A stretch of DNA of 54,788 bases from assembly GCF_002300555.2 (NCBI RefSeq), contig NZ_NTHN02000036.1, forward strand, positions 1-54,788, in the 5' to 3' direction. Of this stretch, positions 45,729 through 54,788 are shown one piece after another. The translations under genes and the position numbers were made by a program. This DNA comes from Alloyangia mangrovi (GTDB lineage: Bacteria; Pseudomonadota; Alphaproteobacteria; Rhodobacterales; Rhodobacteraceae). Numbering within the stretch: position 1 is the first letter of the stretch; each line of letters starts with the position of its first letter. Below the pieces are notes generated by a model. It saw nothing but the letters and a program-made list of their open reading frames with translations. It did not search any database and was not told the origin of the DNA.

Positions 45729-45761
45729 TACTTCTCAAGAACAACATGAGGCGAACGCTGG

Positions 45762-46669
45762 GATGCACATCGAGTTTCGTCATCTGCGCACGATCAAGGC
45801 CATCCACGAGGCCGGGGGGGCTCGCGCGTGCTGCCGATCAGCTGAACATAACGCAATCCGCGCTGTCTCACCAGATCAAGGGGCTCGAGGATCAGGCCGG
45901 GGTCGAGCTTTTCGTGCGGCGCTCGAAGCCGATGAAGCTTTCCGCCGCCGGGCTGCGGCTGTTGCGGCTCGCCGACCAGGTGCTGCCGCAAGTCGAGGCG
46001 GCAATGGCCGAGTTCGACGGGCTGCGCGCGGGCTCAGCCGGGCGGCTGCACATCGCCATCGAGTGTCATGCCTGTTTCGAGTGGCTTTTTCCGGTGCTCG
46101 AGAGCTTCCGCAAGAGCTGGGGCGACGTCGATGTGGACATCCGCCCGGGTCTCGCTTTCGACGCGCTTCCGGCGTTGGTGAAGGAAGAAGTGGATGTGGT
46201 GATCTCCTCCGATCCTGAGGATCTGCCCGGCGTCACCTTCACCCCGCTTTTCGAGTATCATCCGGTCTTCGTAGCCGCCGCCTCGCATCCGCTCGCCGGG
46301 AAGCCGTGGATCGAGGCGCAGGACTTCCGGGGCGAGACCCTAATCACCTATCCGGTGGATCGGGCACGGCTCGATATCTTCTCGCAATTGCTGACTCCGG
46401 CAAAAGTCGAACCGGCGGCGATTCGCCAAGTCGAGCTGACCGCGGTGATTCTGCTTTTGGTTGCCTCGAATCGCGGTGTGGCCGTATTGCCCGATTGGGT
46501 TGTGCGCGAGGTGAAATATAATTCCGATTACATCACCCGGCCGTTGACCGAAGCGGGGATCACCCGGCACCTTTATGCGGCGACGCGCACCGAGGATCTC
46601 GAAAAGCCCTACATGATGGATCTGATCCGACTGGCGGGGCAGGAAGCGCGGCGCCTGCAGACCCAATAG
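45762..46669 (+). CDS. metR: LysR-family regulator MetR (frameshift in HTH)
   Basis: Repaired length is about 302 residues. The ATG at 45762 reads MHIEFRHLRTIKAIHEAGG. With one G removed from the G7 run at 45814-45820 it continues LARAADQLNITQSALSHQIK, the LysR helix-turn-helix. The substrate domain (GRLHIAIECHACFEWLFPVL) has the cysteine/histidine pattern of MetR, which senses homocysteine. It is divergent from metF. As given, the HTH is split over two frames, so a naive call would lose the first 20 residues. Confidence 0.87.
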
Positions 46670-46795
46670 CCTGCCGAAAGACGCCCTCTGCGACATGTGA
46701 TACGCGCCGAGGCTGGTCCGCACGGCGTCCGCAGCAAGAAGCTGCGCGGACCCGACCCCGATAGGGGTAGGGTCATTGATATTATCTGTATGTTT

Positions 46796-47002
46796 TTAAA
46801 GTGTTTTCAGGTCGGACGCCATCATGCGTCCATCGCGGCCTTCCTTGAGCTCGTAGCTCACTTTCTGATTGTCCGCGAGGCCGGTAAGGCCTGAACGTTC
46901 GACGGCCGAGATATGAACGAAGACATCCTTGCCCCCCTCTTCGGGCGCGATGAAGCCGTAGCCTTTGGTGGTATTGAACCATTTCACGGTGCCGCTCGGC
47001 AT
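46796..47002 (-). CDS. cold-shock protein (CspA family)
   Basis: 68 residues forming a single cold-shock domain: GTVKWFNTTKGYGFIAPEEG with RNP1 KGYGFI and RNP2 DVFVHIS. It binds RNA or single-stranded DNA. The ATG is preceded by GGAAAGTTGGAAGGAGCACGG-like sequence (AAGGAG at good spacing). It is monocistronic and convergent with metR. Confidence 0.95.
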   Translation of the reverse strand: MPSGTVKWFNTTKGYGFIAPEEGGKDVFVHISAVERSGLTGLADNQKVSYELKEGRDGRMMASDLKTL

Positions 47003-47244
47003 GTTTCCGTGCTCCTTCCAACTTTCCTGTTTCTACCCGTAATGCGGGCGCCCCGTCACATTCGCCTCTCAGGGGGAGGAATGCCTGTCCCGGTCGAAAA
47101 CGCGGGAAAATCGAGGCTTTCCGGGTCTGATCATCGAAGGTCACGGGCCAAGAGTTGCACGGTGCCTGCAAAAATCAAGAGAAACGCTTCGCAGTTGCGG
47201 CATTAGGCAATAAATGGTGCCGGGAAAGATCAAGGAGATGGCGG

Positions 47245-47559
47245 ATGCTGATATACGGGCTGAAATCTTGTGACACGTGCCGCAAGGCGCTGAAATCCCT
47301 GCCAGGGGCGGAGTTTCGCGACGTCCGGGCCGATGGCGTGCCCGGCGAGGTGATCGACGCGGCGCTGGCGGAATTTGGCGACAAGCTGGTGAACACCCGC
47401 TCGACGACATGGCGTGAATTGGACGAGGCGCAGCGCGCCCGCCCGGCGAAGGAGTTGCTGGCCGACCACCCCACGCTGATGAAACGCCCGCTGATCGTCG
47501 CAGGGGAGCGCATGTATCTTGGCTGGGCCAAGGACGTCGAGGCGGCTTTGGCGGGCTGA
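47245..47559 (+). CDS. ArsC/Spx-family thioredoxin-fold protein
   Basis: 104 residues with the N-terminal motif YGLKSCDTCRKALKSL (Cys9, Cys12), and TRSTTWRELDEAQRARPAKE and HPTLMKRPLIV in the middle. This is the arsenate-reductase/Spx/YffB superfamily. Chromosomal YffB-like members are short and of unproven arsenate activity, so I do not call it arsC. ATG 47245 follows AAGGAG with 7 bases of spacing. A perfect terminator follows. Confidence 0.85.
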   Translation: MLIYGLKSCDTCRKALKSLPGAEFRDVRADGVPGEVIDAALAEFGDKLVNTRSTTWRELDEAQRARPAKELLADHPTLMKRPLIVAGERMYLGWAKDVEAALAG

Positions 47560-47588
47560 GGTCGCGGCGCTCCGGTATAAAAAAGGAA

Positions 47589-47617
47589 AAAGCCCCGGGG
47601 GAGTCCCCCGGGGCTTT
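47589..47617. terminator. bidirectional terminator between ArsC-like gene and thrS
   Basis: AAAGCCCCGGGGG-AGT-CCCCCGGGGCTTT: a perfect 13-bp stem with A/T tails, between convergent stops. Confidence 0.88.
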
Positions 47618-47637
47618 CTCATGTTCAGAAGACCGGC

Positions 47638-49584
47638 TCAGCGCAGGTCGGGGGCGGTGGCGTCGAGCGACAGGGCGGCGACGATCTCGTCGAGGCTCTG
47701 CACCGCGGTCTGCTTCTCGCCGAGACGGCGCACGGTGACGGTGCGCTCCTCGACCTCGCGGTGCCCCACGGCGAGGATCACCGGCACCTTGCCCACGGAA
47801 TGCTCACGGACCTTGTAGTTGATCTTCTCGTTGCGCGTGTCCGCCTCGGCGCGGACGCCGGCGGCCTTCAGCGCGGCGACAACCTCGAGCACATAGTCAT
47901 CCGCCTCCGAGGTGATCGAGGCGACCACCACCTGACGCGGCGCCAGCCAGAACGGCAGCTTGCCGGCGTGCTCCTCGATCAGGATGCCGATGAAGCGCTC
48001 GAAGGAGCCCAGCACGGCGCGGTGCAGCATGACCGGGCGGTGCTTCTCGCCGTCCTGGCCGATGAAACTCGCATCCAGGCGCTCGGGCAGGTTGGGGTCC
48101 ACCTGCAGCGTACCGCACTGCCAGTCCCGGCCGATCGCGTCGGTCAAGGTGAACTCGAGCTTGGGGCCATAGAAGGCGCCTTCGCCTTCCTGGATCTCGT
48201 ACTCGTAGCCCGCCGCGCGGCACGCATCGCCAAGCGCCGCCTCGACGCGGTCCCAGCTCTCGTCCGAGCCGATGCGCTTCTCGGGGCGGGTCGAGAGCTT
48301 GATCGTCCAGTTCTCGAAGCCCAGATCCGCGTAGATCGAGGCGAGGAACTCGATGAACTTCTTGGTTTCCGCCTCGATCTGATCGTCGGTGCAGAAGATG
48401 TGTGCGTCGTCCTGGGTGAAGCCGCGCACCCGCATGATGCCATGCAGCGCGCCCGAGGGCTCGTAACGGTTGCACGAGCCGAATTCGGCCATGCGCAGCG
48501 GCAGGTCGCGGTAGGACTTCAGGCCCTGGTTGAACACCTGCACGTGGCAGGGGCAGTTCATCGGCTTGAGCGCGTTGATCGCCTTCTCGCGGGCATGCTC
48601 CTCGTCAACCTCGACGATGAACATGTTTTCCTGGTAGTTGTCCCAGTGACCGGACTTCTCCCAGAGCTTGCGATCGACAACCTGCGGCGTGTTAACCTCG
48701 ACGTAGCCGTCCCGCTCCTGCCGGCGGCGCATGTAGTCCTGCAGCGTGGTGTAGATCTTCCAGCCGTTGGGGTGCCAGAAGATCTGCCCCGGCGCTTCGG
48801 GCTGGAGGTGGAAGAGATCCATCTCGCGGCCCAGCTTGCGGTGGTCGCGCTTCGCCGCTTCCTCGAGGAAGTTCAGGTATTTCTTCAGCTCGTCGCGGTT
48901 GCGGAAGGCCACGCCGGTGATCCGTTGCAGCATCGGGCGCGAGACGTCGCCGAACCAGTAGGCGCCCGAGACGCCCATCAGCTTGAAGGCATCCGACGGC
49001 AGCTGGCCGGTGTTCTGCAGGTGCGGGCCGCGGCAGAGGTCCTGCCACTCGCCGTGCCAGTACATGCGGATCGGCGCGTCTACGGGGATGCGGTCCACCA
49101 GCTCGACCTTGTAGCCCTCGCCGCTGTCCTCGTAGAACTTGCGGGCGCGGTCACGGTCCCAGATCTCGGTCTTCACCTCGTCGCGGGCGTTGATGATGTC
49201 CTTCATCTTCGCCTCGATCTGGCCGAGGTCCTCGGGGGTGAAGGGCTCGGCACGGTCGAAGTCGTAGAACCAGCCGTTGTCCGTCACCGGGCCGATGGTG
49301 ACCTTGGTGTCGGGCCAGATCTCCTGCACCGCGCGCGCCATCACGTGCGCGAGGTCGTGGCGGATCAGCTCGAGCGCCTGGTCCTCGTCCTGCAGGGTGT
49401 GGATCGCGATCGTGCTGTCGGCGTCGATGGGCCACTGAAGGTCCCAATGCGCGCCGTTCACGGTGGCGGAGATGGCCTTTTTCGAAAGGCTCTTGGAAAT
49501 GGCTGCGGCCACGTCGGCAGGGGTCACGCCCTTGTCGAACTCGCGCGCATTGCCATCGGGGAATGTCAGGGAAATCTGGCTCAT
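47638..49584 (-). CDS. thrS: threonyl-tRNA synthetase
   Basis: 648 residues, the normal length. A TGS domain ([20 protein letters not shown]) and an editing domain ([17 protein letters not shown]; the HxxxH site) precede the class II catalytic core. The zinc ligands appear as the Cys of [10 protein letters not shown], the His of DDAHIF and the His of [13 protein letters not shown]. The C-terminal anticodon-binding domain follows ([13 protein letters not shown]). It charges tRNA-Thr, the same tRNA family whose gene hosts the island. ATG 49584 chosen (MSQISLTF); upstream in-frame sequence is not conserved. Confidence 0.97.
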   Translation of the reverse strand: MSQISLTFPDGNAREFDKGVTPADVAAAISKSLSKKAISATVNGAHWDLQWPIDADSTIAIHTLQDEDQALELIRHDLAHVMARAVQEIWPDTKVTIGPVTDNGWFYDFDRAEPFTPEDLGQIEAKMKDIINARDEVKTEIWDRDRARKFYEDSGEGYKVELVDRIPVDAPIRMYWHGEWQDLCRGPHLQNTGQLPSDAFKLMGVSGAYWFGDVSRPMLQRITGVAFRNRDELKKYLNFLEEAAKRDHRKLGREMDLFHLQPEAPGQIFWHPNGWKIYTTLQDYMRRRQERDGYVEVNTPQVVDRKLWEKSGHWDNYQENMFIVEVDEEHAREKAINALKPMNCPCHVQVFNQGLKSYRDLPLRMAEFGSCNRYEPSGALHGIMRVRGFTQDDAHIFCTDDQIEAETKKFIEFLASIYADLGFENWTIKLSTRPEKRIGSDESWDRVEAALGDACRAAGYEYEIQEGEGAFYGPKLEFTLTDAIGRDWQCGTLQVDPNLPERLDASFIGQDGEKHRPVMLHRAVLGSFERFIGILIEEHAGKLPFWLAPRQVVVASITSEADDYVLEVVAALKAAGVRAEADTRNEKINYKVREHSVGKVPVILAVGHREVEERTVTVRRLGEKQTAVQSLDEIVAALSLDATAPDLR

Positions 49585-49774
49585 AGGCCTAGTCTCCTCG
49601 TCGGTCTGGCGCCCACGGAACGCCCGGTTGCGGGTTATTTGTCGTGCCGCCTTGTGACCCTCGGGGGAGGGGGTGTCAAGCGGCGGGGAGGCGGCCCCCG
49701 CCGGCTTGCGCAACGGGAGGAGGATGCGCGCCGTGTGCCGGCGGCTTCAGTCCGCGCGGGTCGGCGCCCTGTTC

Positions 49775-50999
49775 CTAAGGCCGGATGATCCTCGGCGCGG
49801 GCGCCTCGAAGGTCATCCTGCCGCTGCGCATCCCCCAGACCGGCCGCCTGATCTCGGCCACGGCAGAGGCGCGGGTCTCGCAGGGCAGCAGCACCAGATC
49901 GGCGGGGCTGCCGGGCTCGATCCTGTCGGAGACCCCGAGCAGCCGGAAGGGATGGCTGCTGACCATCGCGAAGCAGGCTGTCAGCTCCTCGGGGCCGCCA
50001 AGCTGCGCGACATTGGCAAAGAGGTTCGCCATCCGCGGCAGCGAGCAATCGCCATAGGGGGTGAAGGGGTTCAGAACGTTGTTTGTCGCCACGGTGCAGC
50101 AAACCCCCGCGGCGTGGAACCGGTGCGCCGGGGCAACGCCCCGCGGCACCGCGTGGTCATACCCGCGCCCGGTGATGAAGAGATCGGTTGCCGGCAGCAC
50201 GGTGAGCGCGATCCCGGCATCCTTCAGCAGCGCCACGCTCTGCGCCAGCGCGTCCGCGGGCAGCATCGAGAGCTTGGTCACATGGCCGATCGCCACGCGC
50301 CCCTGCATGCCAAAGGCGATGGTCTGCCGCGCCACCTCATCAAGATGTCGCCAGCTGGTGTCGAGGTCGAAATCGAGGTGGAAATCGAGATCGACATTGA
50401 ACTCACGCGCCATCCCGAAGAGCAGGGCGATCTGACCTTCGGGGTCGGTGTCGGTATAGGGGCAGCCGCCGAGCAGGTCGGCGCCCTCCGCCAGCGCCGC
50501 GCGCAACAGCGCCTCGGTGCCCGGGTAGTTCAGCAGCCCCTCTTGAGGGAAGACGCAGATCTGCAGGTCCAGCGCCCAGGAATAATCCTTTTTTTAACTG
50601 CTTGACCGCCTCGAAGCCAGCCAGCCCGATCACCGGGTCGATCTCGACCTGCGTGCGGATGAGCGTGGTGCCCTGACCGATTGCCTGCTCGAGCACCCGC
50701 GCGCCGCGGGCGTAGACATCCTCGGTCGTGAACGCCTTCTTGGCCGCCGCCACCGCCGCAAGGGCACCTTGCAGATCGCCGGTGCGGTTCACCGCCCGTT
50801 CGAGGATGCAGGCCTTGTCGAGGTGCAGGTGGCTGTCGGCAAAGCCGCGGAAGATCAGCCCGCCTTCTGCGTCGAGCGAGGGGGCGTCGCCGGCGAGGCC
50901 GGTCGCGATGGTCGCGATCCTCCCCTGCGCGATGCCGATGTCGACCGGGGCGGCGCCGTCCGAAAGCCGCGCATCGCGGATGATGAGATCGAGTGTCAT
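49775..50999 (-). CDS. cytosine-deaminase-like amidohydrolase (one frameshift)
   Basis: Repaired length is about 407 residues. The N-terminal beta-sandwich reads LDLIIRDARLSDGAAPVDIG, and the first metal motif is FADSHLHLDKACI. After the break the protein continues with LDFHLDFDLDTSW, RVAIGHVTKLSMLP and the late aspartate region VATNNVLNPFTPYGDCSL. This is the CodA/N-isopropylammelide-type deaminase family. The frame is lost at an A7 run on the coding strand (T7 at 50589-50595); with six it reads QLKKDYSWALDLQICVFP. Exact substrate unknown. Confidence 0.82.
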
Positions 51000-51270
51000 T
51001 GTGCTGCTCTTGCCTTTTCTTCGCGGGTCTCTTCCTGGCGGGAGAGCCACCCGGCCATGCGCATGTTTCGGCGCCCACACAAGGCAGGCTCGACCTGGCC
51101 GACTGTCAAAGTCGTGCGCCGTCAAGCCGCTGAAATATCGCCTTGGCGGTGCAGCCTGCACAAGCTTCGGGCAAAATGCATGCAATTCTTGTATGGAATT
51201 TGCGCGCCCGGGTTCCTTAATTCCCGTGGTGTGCCAGAACCGACTCGCCGGACCAGCGAAAGGACCTCTG

Positions 51271-51704
51271 ATGACCGCCGAAAAGACCGCCCCCCTCGGG
51301 ATCGACTACGCCGCGCTGCCGCCCGAGGCGCAGATCGTGCATGACTACCTCGAGGCCTCATGGTGCCCGATCCGGAGCGCGCCGCCACCTATGTGGCCGA
51401 AGGGGTGGTGATCACCTTCACTGGCGGGAGGGTCTACCATCACCCCTCGGGCCCCTCGGGCTTCAACGCCATGCGGTACGCCTGGGTGAAAAAGGACATG
51501 CGCCAGTTCGACGTGGCGCAGGGGAGCGAGGGCACCGTGGTCTACTCGACCGGCTACCTCTACGGCGCATGGCCCGACGGTACGCCCTTCGAGGGAAACC
51601 GCTATGTCGACCGCTTCGTGGTGCAGGGCGGCAAGATCGTGAAGATGGACGTCTGGAACGACAGCGCCGAGCGCATCCTCACCGCGCGGGGCATCGAGGC
51701 GTAA
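51271..51704 (+). CDS. NTF2/SnoaL-like protein (frame broken)
   Basis: About 144 residues with an NTF2-like fold: DYAALPPEAQIVHDYLEAS, YVAEGVVITFTGGRVYHHP, and VVYSTGYLYGAWPDGTPFEG, then VVQGGKIVKMDVWND. The frame changes near 51355-51360. Adding one G (GCCTC-G-ATGGTGCCC) joins LEAS to MVPDPERAATYVAEG. Unlike most breaks in this window this one is a loss, not a gain, of a base. The gene is divergent from the amidohydrolase, and both may belong to one catabolic locus. Confidence 0.7.
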
Positions 51705-51710
51705 GCCGCT

Positions 51711-52075
51711 TCAGCCAGTCTCGCGTACGCCAATGGCGTATGGCTCCAGCGCGTCGAGATGAGAATAGGCGCTCTGGCCGCCGTCCCGGAACTGCGCGCG
51801 GGCCGAGACCTGTTCCAGGTGGCTGCGGGCGAGGGCCCTTGCCTGCGCGGCGTCGGCCCGGCGGAGCGCCGCGAGGATGTCGCGGTGCTCTTCGATGCCG
51901 CAGGCCGAGGAATGCGGGCGCGAGAACTGCGAGAGCGTCAGGGCACACCGGTAGCTCATCTATCTCACATAGCGCATCAGCTCCGGGCTGCCGGTAAGCT
52001 CTCCCGGCAGAATATGAAACTCGGTGGCACGCCGCCCGCGCAAGCTCAACCGAGGCCGCCGCGCTTTCTAATCGC
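51711..52075 (-). pseudogene. GntR-family (FCD) regulator remnant
   Basis: The minus strand reads ILPGELTGSPELMRYVR, an in-frame TAG, then MSYRCALTLSQFSRPHSSAC and GIEEHRDILAALRRADAAQA. This is the C-terminal FCD ligand domain of a GntR regulator, with the typical HxxI and histidine pattern. The N-terminal HTH is absent and the stop codon interrupts the FCD domain, so it is a degraded gene or a doubly erroneous sequence. It probably once regulated the neighbouring amidohydrolase/NTF2 genes. Confidence 0.6.
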
Positions 52076-52118
52076 CTGTGTTTGCGCCACGCTGCTGCCA
52101 GCCACGGAGGGAACACCC

Positions 52119-52787
52119 ATGCGCACATTCGACGAGATCCTCGCCATCGCCGCCGAGCGCCACGGCGGACAGGAGGCGGCCCTGGCGGGCATCCCCGCAC
52201 CGCTGAGCCCCGATGAGATCGCCATGCAGCCCGACGCCCGCTTCCTTGCCGCCATGGCGCGCGGGATCTTCCAGGCCGGCATCAGCTGGAGCGTGGTCGA
52301 GGCCAAATGGCCCGGCATCGAGGAGGCCTTCCACGGCTTTGAGCCGGCGCGGGTTGCGATGATCGAAGGCGATGCCTTCGATGCGCTGCTCTCGGACACG
52401 CGGGTGATCCGCTCCGGGCCGAAGCTGGCGGCGATCCGCGACAATGCCGCCTTCCTCACCGAGGTTGCCGCGGAGGCGGGGAGTTTTGCCCGCAAGATCG
52501 CCGACTGGCCGGTGACCGAGTTCGACGCGCTGCTCGACTGGCTCAAGCGCAGCGGGGCCCGGCTTGGCGGCAATACCGGCGCCTACATGTTGCGGACGAT
52601 GGGCAAGGACGGCTACGTCCTGAGCCGCGACGTGGTGGGGCGGCTGAACGCCGAGGGGGTGATCGACAAGCCACCCAGTTCGCGCAAGGCGCTGGCGGCG
52701 GTGCAGGAGGCCTTCAACACCTGGGCCGAGGACAGCGGGCTGCCCCATACGACGATCAGCCGGGTTCTTGCGCGCAGCATCGGCTGA
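52119..52787 (+). CDS. DNA-3-methyladenine glycosylase I-like protein
   Basis: 222 residues of the Tag superfamily: FLAAMARGIFQAGISWSVVE, AFHGFEPARVAMIEGDAFDA, and SGARLGGNTGAYMLRTMGKD. Tag enzymes excise 3-methyladenine. The N-terminal zinc-knuckle Cys/His of E. coli Tag is not visible, so this is a family relative rather than a proven enzyme. ATG 52119 follows GGAGGG. Confidence 0.8.
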   Translation: MRTFDEILAIAAERHGGQEAALAGIPAPLSPDEIAMQPDARFLAAMARGIFQAGISWSVVEAKWPGIEEAFHGFEPARVAMIEGDAFDALLSDTRVIRSGPKLAAIRDNAAFLTEVAAEAGSFARKIADWPVTEFDALLDWLKRSGARLGGNTGAYMLRTMGKDGYVLSRDVVGRLNAEGVIDKPPSSRKALAAVQEAFNTWAEDSGLPHTTISRVLARSIG

Positions 52788-52861
52788 CCTGCACGGGAAC
52801 CGGCCCTTGCGCCGCGGCGTTTCCCTGCCGGACCCACCGGCGGACGAGCAGCGGCAGGCGC

Positions 52862-54133
52862 ATGACCCATTTCGACGAGACGCAGATCTACGACAGGTTG
52901 ACCGAAGGCGAGGACGGCGCCCCAAGGTCAGAGGCCCGTAACGGGCTGCGCCACGTCGGGGCGCTGTCGATGACCAAGCTCGCCGATGGGCTGCTCAATC
53001 CCAAACTGGTGCTCACCTGGCTGGCGCAGGCGCTTGGTGTGCCTACCGCCGTGACCGGCCTGCTTGTGCCGATCCGCGAGGCGGGGGCGCTGCTGCCGCA
53101 GCTCCTGCTGGCAGGTGTGGTGCGGCGCAGTCGCCAGCGCAAATGGATCTGGGTGGCAGGTTCGGTCGGGCAGGGGTTGGCGGCGGCGGGTATGGCTGCC
53201 GTGGCGCTGACCTTGCAGGGTATGGCGGCGGGGCTGGCGCTCTGCGCTTTGCTGGCGGGGTTGGCGCTGTCGCGCGCCGCGGCCTCGGTCAGCTACAAGG
53301 ACGTGCTCGGCAAGACCGTCTCGAAGACCCGGCGCGGCTCGATCACCGGCACGGCGGGCTCGGTGGCCGCGGCCGGGGTGCTGGTCTTTGCGATGCTGCT
53401 GATGTCGGGCGCGGTGCAGGACGTGCCACCCGTCGCCGCGGCCATCGGTCTTGCGGCTGCGCTCTGGCTAGGTGCAGCGGCGCTCTTCGCGATGCTGGAG
53501 GAAGAGGACAGCGACCCCGAGCCGAACGCCGCCCCCGTTGATCTGTCGCCGCTCCGCGAGGACCCGCAGTTCCGCCGCTTCATCGCCTGCCGCGGGGCGC
53601 TGACCGTGACCTCGCTGGCGCCGCCCTACCTCGTGCTGCTCGAGGAGAACGGCGGCGCGCTGCAGAAACTCGGGGCCATGGTGCTTGCCTCGGCGCTGGC
53701 AGGCTTCGTGTCGAGCTGGGTCTGGGGGCGGATGGCAGACCGCTCGGCGCGCCGGGTGCTGGTGCTCTCGGGCTTCACCGGGGCCGGTGCCATGGCGCTT
53801 GCGGTGGTGGCGGCGCTGCTCGGCTGGACCGGGCCGGTCTGGGTGACGCCATTGCTGCTTTTCGCGCTGCTGATCTCCTGGCAGGGGGTGCGGCAGGGGC
53901 GCTCGACCTATCTCGTCGACATGGCCCCCGAGGAGGGCCGCGCCAGCTACGCCGCGCTGGCCAACACGCTGATCGGCGGTCTGCTGCTGCTGACCGGCGC
54001 GCTCGGCGGCGTGCTGGCCATCGTCGGGCCGGTGGCGGCGCTGGCGGGCTTTGCCGGGCTGAGCCTGATCGGCGGGGTCATCGCCATGGGGCTGCACGAG
54101 GTCGAGACGGATCAGGACGGCAGCAGGGACTGA
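52862..54133 (+). CDS. MFS-family permease
   Basis: 423 residues with about 12 hydrophobic helices and a short acidic N-terminal cytoplasmic segment. Major-facilitator features are the loop between helices (GLLVPIREAGALLPQLLLAG; RRSRQRKWIWVAG) and the central charged linker EEEDSDPEPNAAPVDLSPLR. The second half repeats the pattern (GRMADRSARRVLVLSGFTGA). It is convergent with the LysR gene, overlapping its end by 22 bases. Substrate unknown. Confidence 0.85.
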   Translation: MTHFDETQIYDRLTEGEDGAPRSEARNGLRHVGALSMTKLADGLLNPKLVLTWLAQALGVPTAVTGLLVPIREAGALLPQLLLAGVVRRSRQRKWIWVAGSVGQGLAAAGMAAVALTLQGMAAGLALCALLAGLALSRAAASVSYKDVLGKTVSKTRRGSITGTAGSVAAAGVLVFAMLLMSGAVQDVPPVAAAIGLAAALWLGAAALFAMLEEEDSDPEPNAAPVDLSPLREDPQFRRFIACRGALTVTSLAPPYLVLLEENGGALQKLGAMVLASALAGFVSSWVWGRMADRSARRVLVLSGFTGAGAMALAVVAALLGWTGPVWVTPLLLFALLISWQGVRQGRSTYLVDMAPEEGRASYAALANTLIGGLLLLTGALGGVLAIVGPVAALAGFAGLSLIGGVIAMGLHEVETDQDGSRD

Positions 54134-54788
54134 CGCGCCTGCGCCCGCACGGCGCGGGTCAGCGGGGCCAGCGCCGCGGCGACCATCCGGTTGACCTGCC
54201 ACGTCAGGGCGATGTCCTCCGGCATGTCCGGGCACATGGCGACCAACGCGCCCGAGGCCAGCAGAGGCGCTGCGAGGAATTCCGGGTTCAACCCCCAGCC
54301 GATCCCCAGCCGTGCCGCCTCGACGAAGCCCTGCGTCGAGGGCAGGCGGTGCGTGGGCGGCAGCAGCGCCTGCCCGGTGACCCGGCGCAGCCAATGGTGC
54401 TGCAGCGCGTCCTTGCCGTCGAACTGCAGCAGCGGCGCGCGGGCGAGGCTCTCGGCTGTCACCCCTTCTGCAAAATACCTCTCCCGGAAGTCCGGCGCGC
54501 AGGTTGCCACGTAGCGCATCCGCCCGAGCGGCACCGCATCGCAGCCCTGCACCGGGCGGGCGTGGTCGCAAATCGCCGCCGAGACCTCGCCCCGCCGCAG
54601 CCAGTCGGCCGAGAAGGCCTGATCGTCCAACACGATGTCGAAGAGCATGTCGCGCCCGACCAGCGCGGGCAGGAACCAGGTCCCGAGGCTGTCGGCGTTG
54701 ACCGCCAGTCGCAGCCGCGCCTGCGGTGCCGGCTGGCCGAGGTCACGCGCCAGTGCCGCCTCGAGCAGCGCCACCTCGGAGGCGTGGC
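54112..54788 (-). CDS. LysR-family regulator, ArgP-like, partial
   Basis: Only the C-terminal ~225 residues are inside the window; the HTH lies beyond the right edge. The visible substrate-binding domain includes RLAVNADSLGTWFLPALVG, VLDDQAFSADWLRRGEVSAA and LGIGWGLNPEFLAAPLLASG, which match the ArgP/LysG group. ArgP regulators usually control an adjacent amino-acid exporter (ArgO/LysE) that may lie outside. It is convergent with the MFS gene. Confidence 0.82.
   Translation of the reverse strand, partial: HASEVALLEAALARDLGQPAPQARLRLAVNADSLGTWFLPALVGRDMLFDIVLDDQAFSADWLRRGEVSAAICDHARPVQGCDAVPLGRMRYVATCAPDFRERYFAEGVTAESLARAPLLQFDGKDALQHHWLRRVTGQALLPPTHRLPSTQGFVEAARLGIGWGLNPEFLAAPLLASGALVAMCPDMPEDIALTWQVNRMVAAALAPLTRAVRAQARQSLLPS

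Noticed and set aside
47245-47559. Arsenate resistance reductase arsC
   Set aside because: The fold and Cys motif fit the wider ArsC/Spx/YffB group, but no ars genes are nearby and the protein is YffB-sized, so a specific arsC call is not supported.
47761-49788. Long open frame antisense to thrS
   Set aside because: Its product shows no domain and is a G/C-rich shadow of the highly conserved thrS coding strand.

Overview
The window is high-GC alphaproteobacterial DNA. Gene content and protein sequences (GapR/DUF2312, a roseobacter-type glucosylglycerate locus, metF/metR, thrS, a dispersed intergenic repeat next to a conserved TAGGCAAAAA box) point to a Rhodobacteraceae (Roseobacter-group) chromosome. 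No rRNA or CRISPR array is present. One tRNA gene, tRNA-Thr(TGT), is present at 3880-3955.

Layout. 1-3830 is core chromosome: the end of a FadJ-like beta-oxidation enzyme, a small membrane protein, a GapR-family protein, a sulfotransferase-like protein and an AfuB-type two-domain ABC permease. 3907-32515 is a genomic island of about 28.6 kb. It is inserted into tRNA-Thr(TGT) and bounded by an exact 49-bp direct repeat of the tRNA 3' end. From left to right it carries: three small unknown genes and an IS91 scrap; a four-gene type II CBASS anti-phage operon (CD-NTase, Cap2 E1-E2, Cap3 JAMM protease, two-TM SAVED effector); a DUF6064 protein and a membrane spermidine-synthase-like protein; a copper-handling cluster (DUF411, Met-rich EF-hand protein, DUF305, His-rich protein, lipoprotein, TolC, multicopper oxidase, cupredoxin, CusF) with two CueR-like operators; a minus-strand block of exported or membrane hydrolases (D-aminoacylase-like, CPBP protease, SH3 protein, tricorn-like protease); an IS3 remnant; two small excisionase-like HTH genes with a tyrosine integrase; and a decayed IS1182-type transposase. 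No conjugation genes were recognised, so it looks like an integrase-borne island rather than an ICE.

32516-54788 is core chromosome again: a polyamine/iron-type ABC importer, purU, a glucosylglycerate module (GH13 phosphorylase, GT81 synthase and HAD phosphatase, with a GntP permease between), DedA, divergent metF/metR, a cold-shock protein, an ArsC/Spx-like protein, thrS, a cytosine-deaminase-like amidohydrolase, an NTF2-like protein, a GntR relic, a 3-methyladenine glycosylase-like protein, an MFS permease and a partial ArgP-like LysR regulator.

A technical point governs the reading of this window. At least twelve breaks, in both island and core genes, are each repaired by removing exactly one base from a homopolymer run. 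I treat these as probable sequencing or assembly errors and describe the repaired genes. One consequence is a spurious 1100-codon reading frame that joins TolC, the multicopper oxidase and the cupredoxin.
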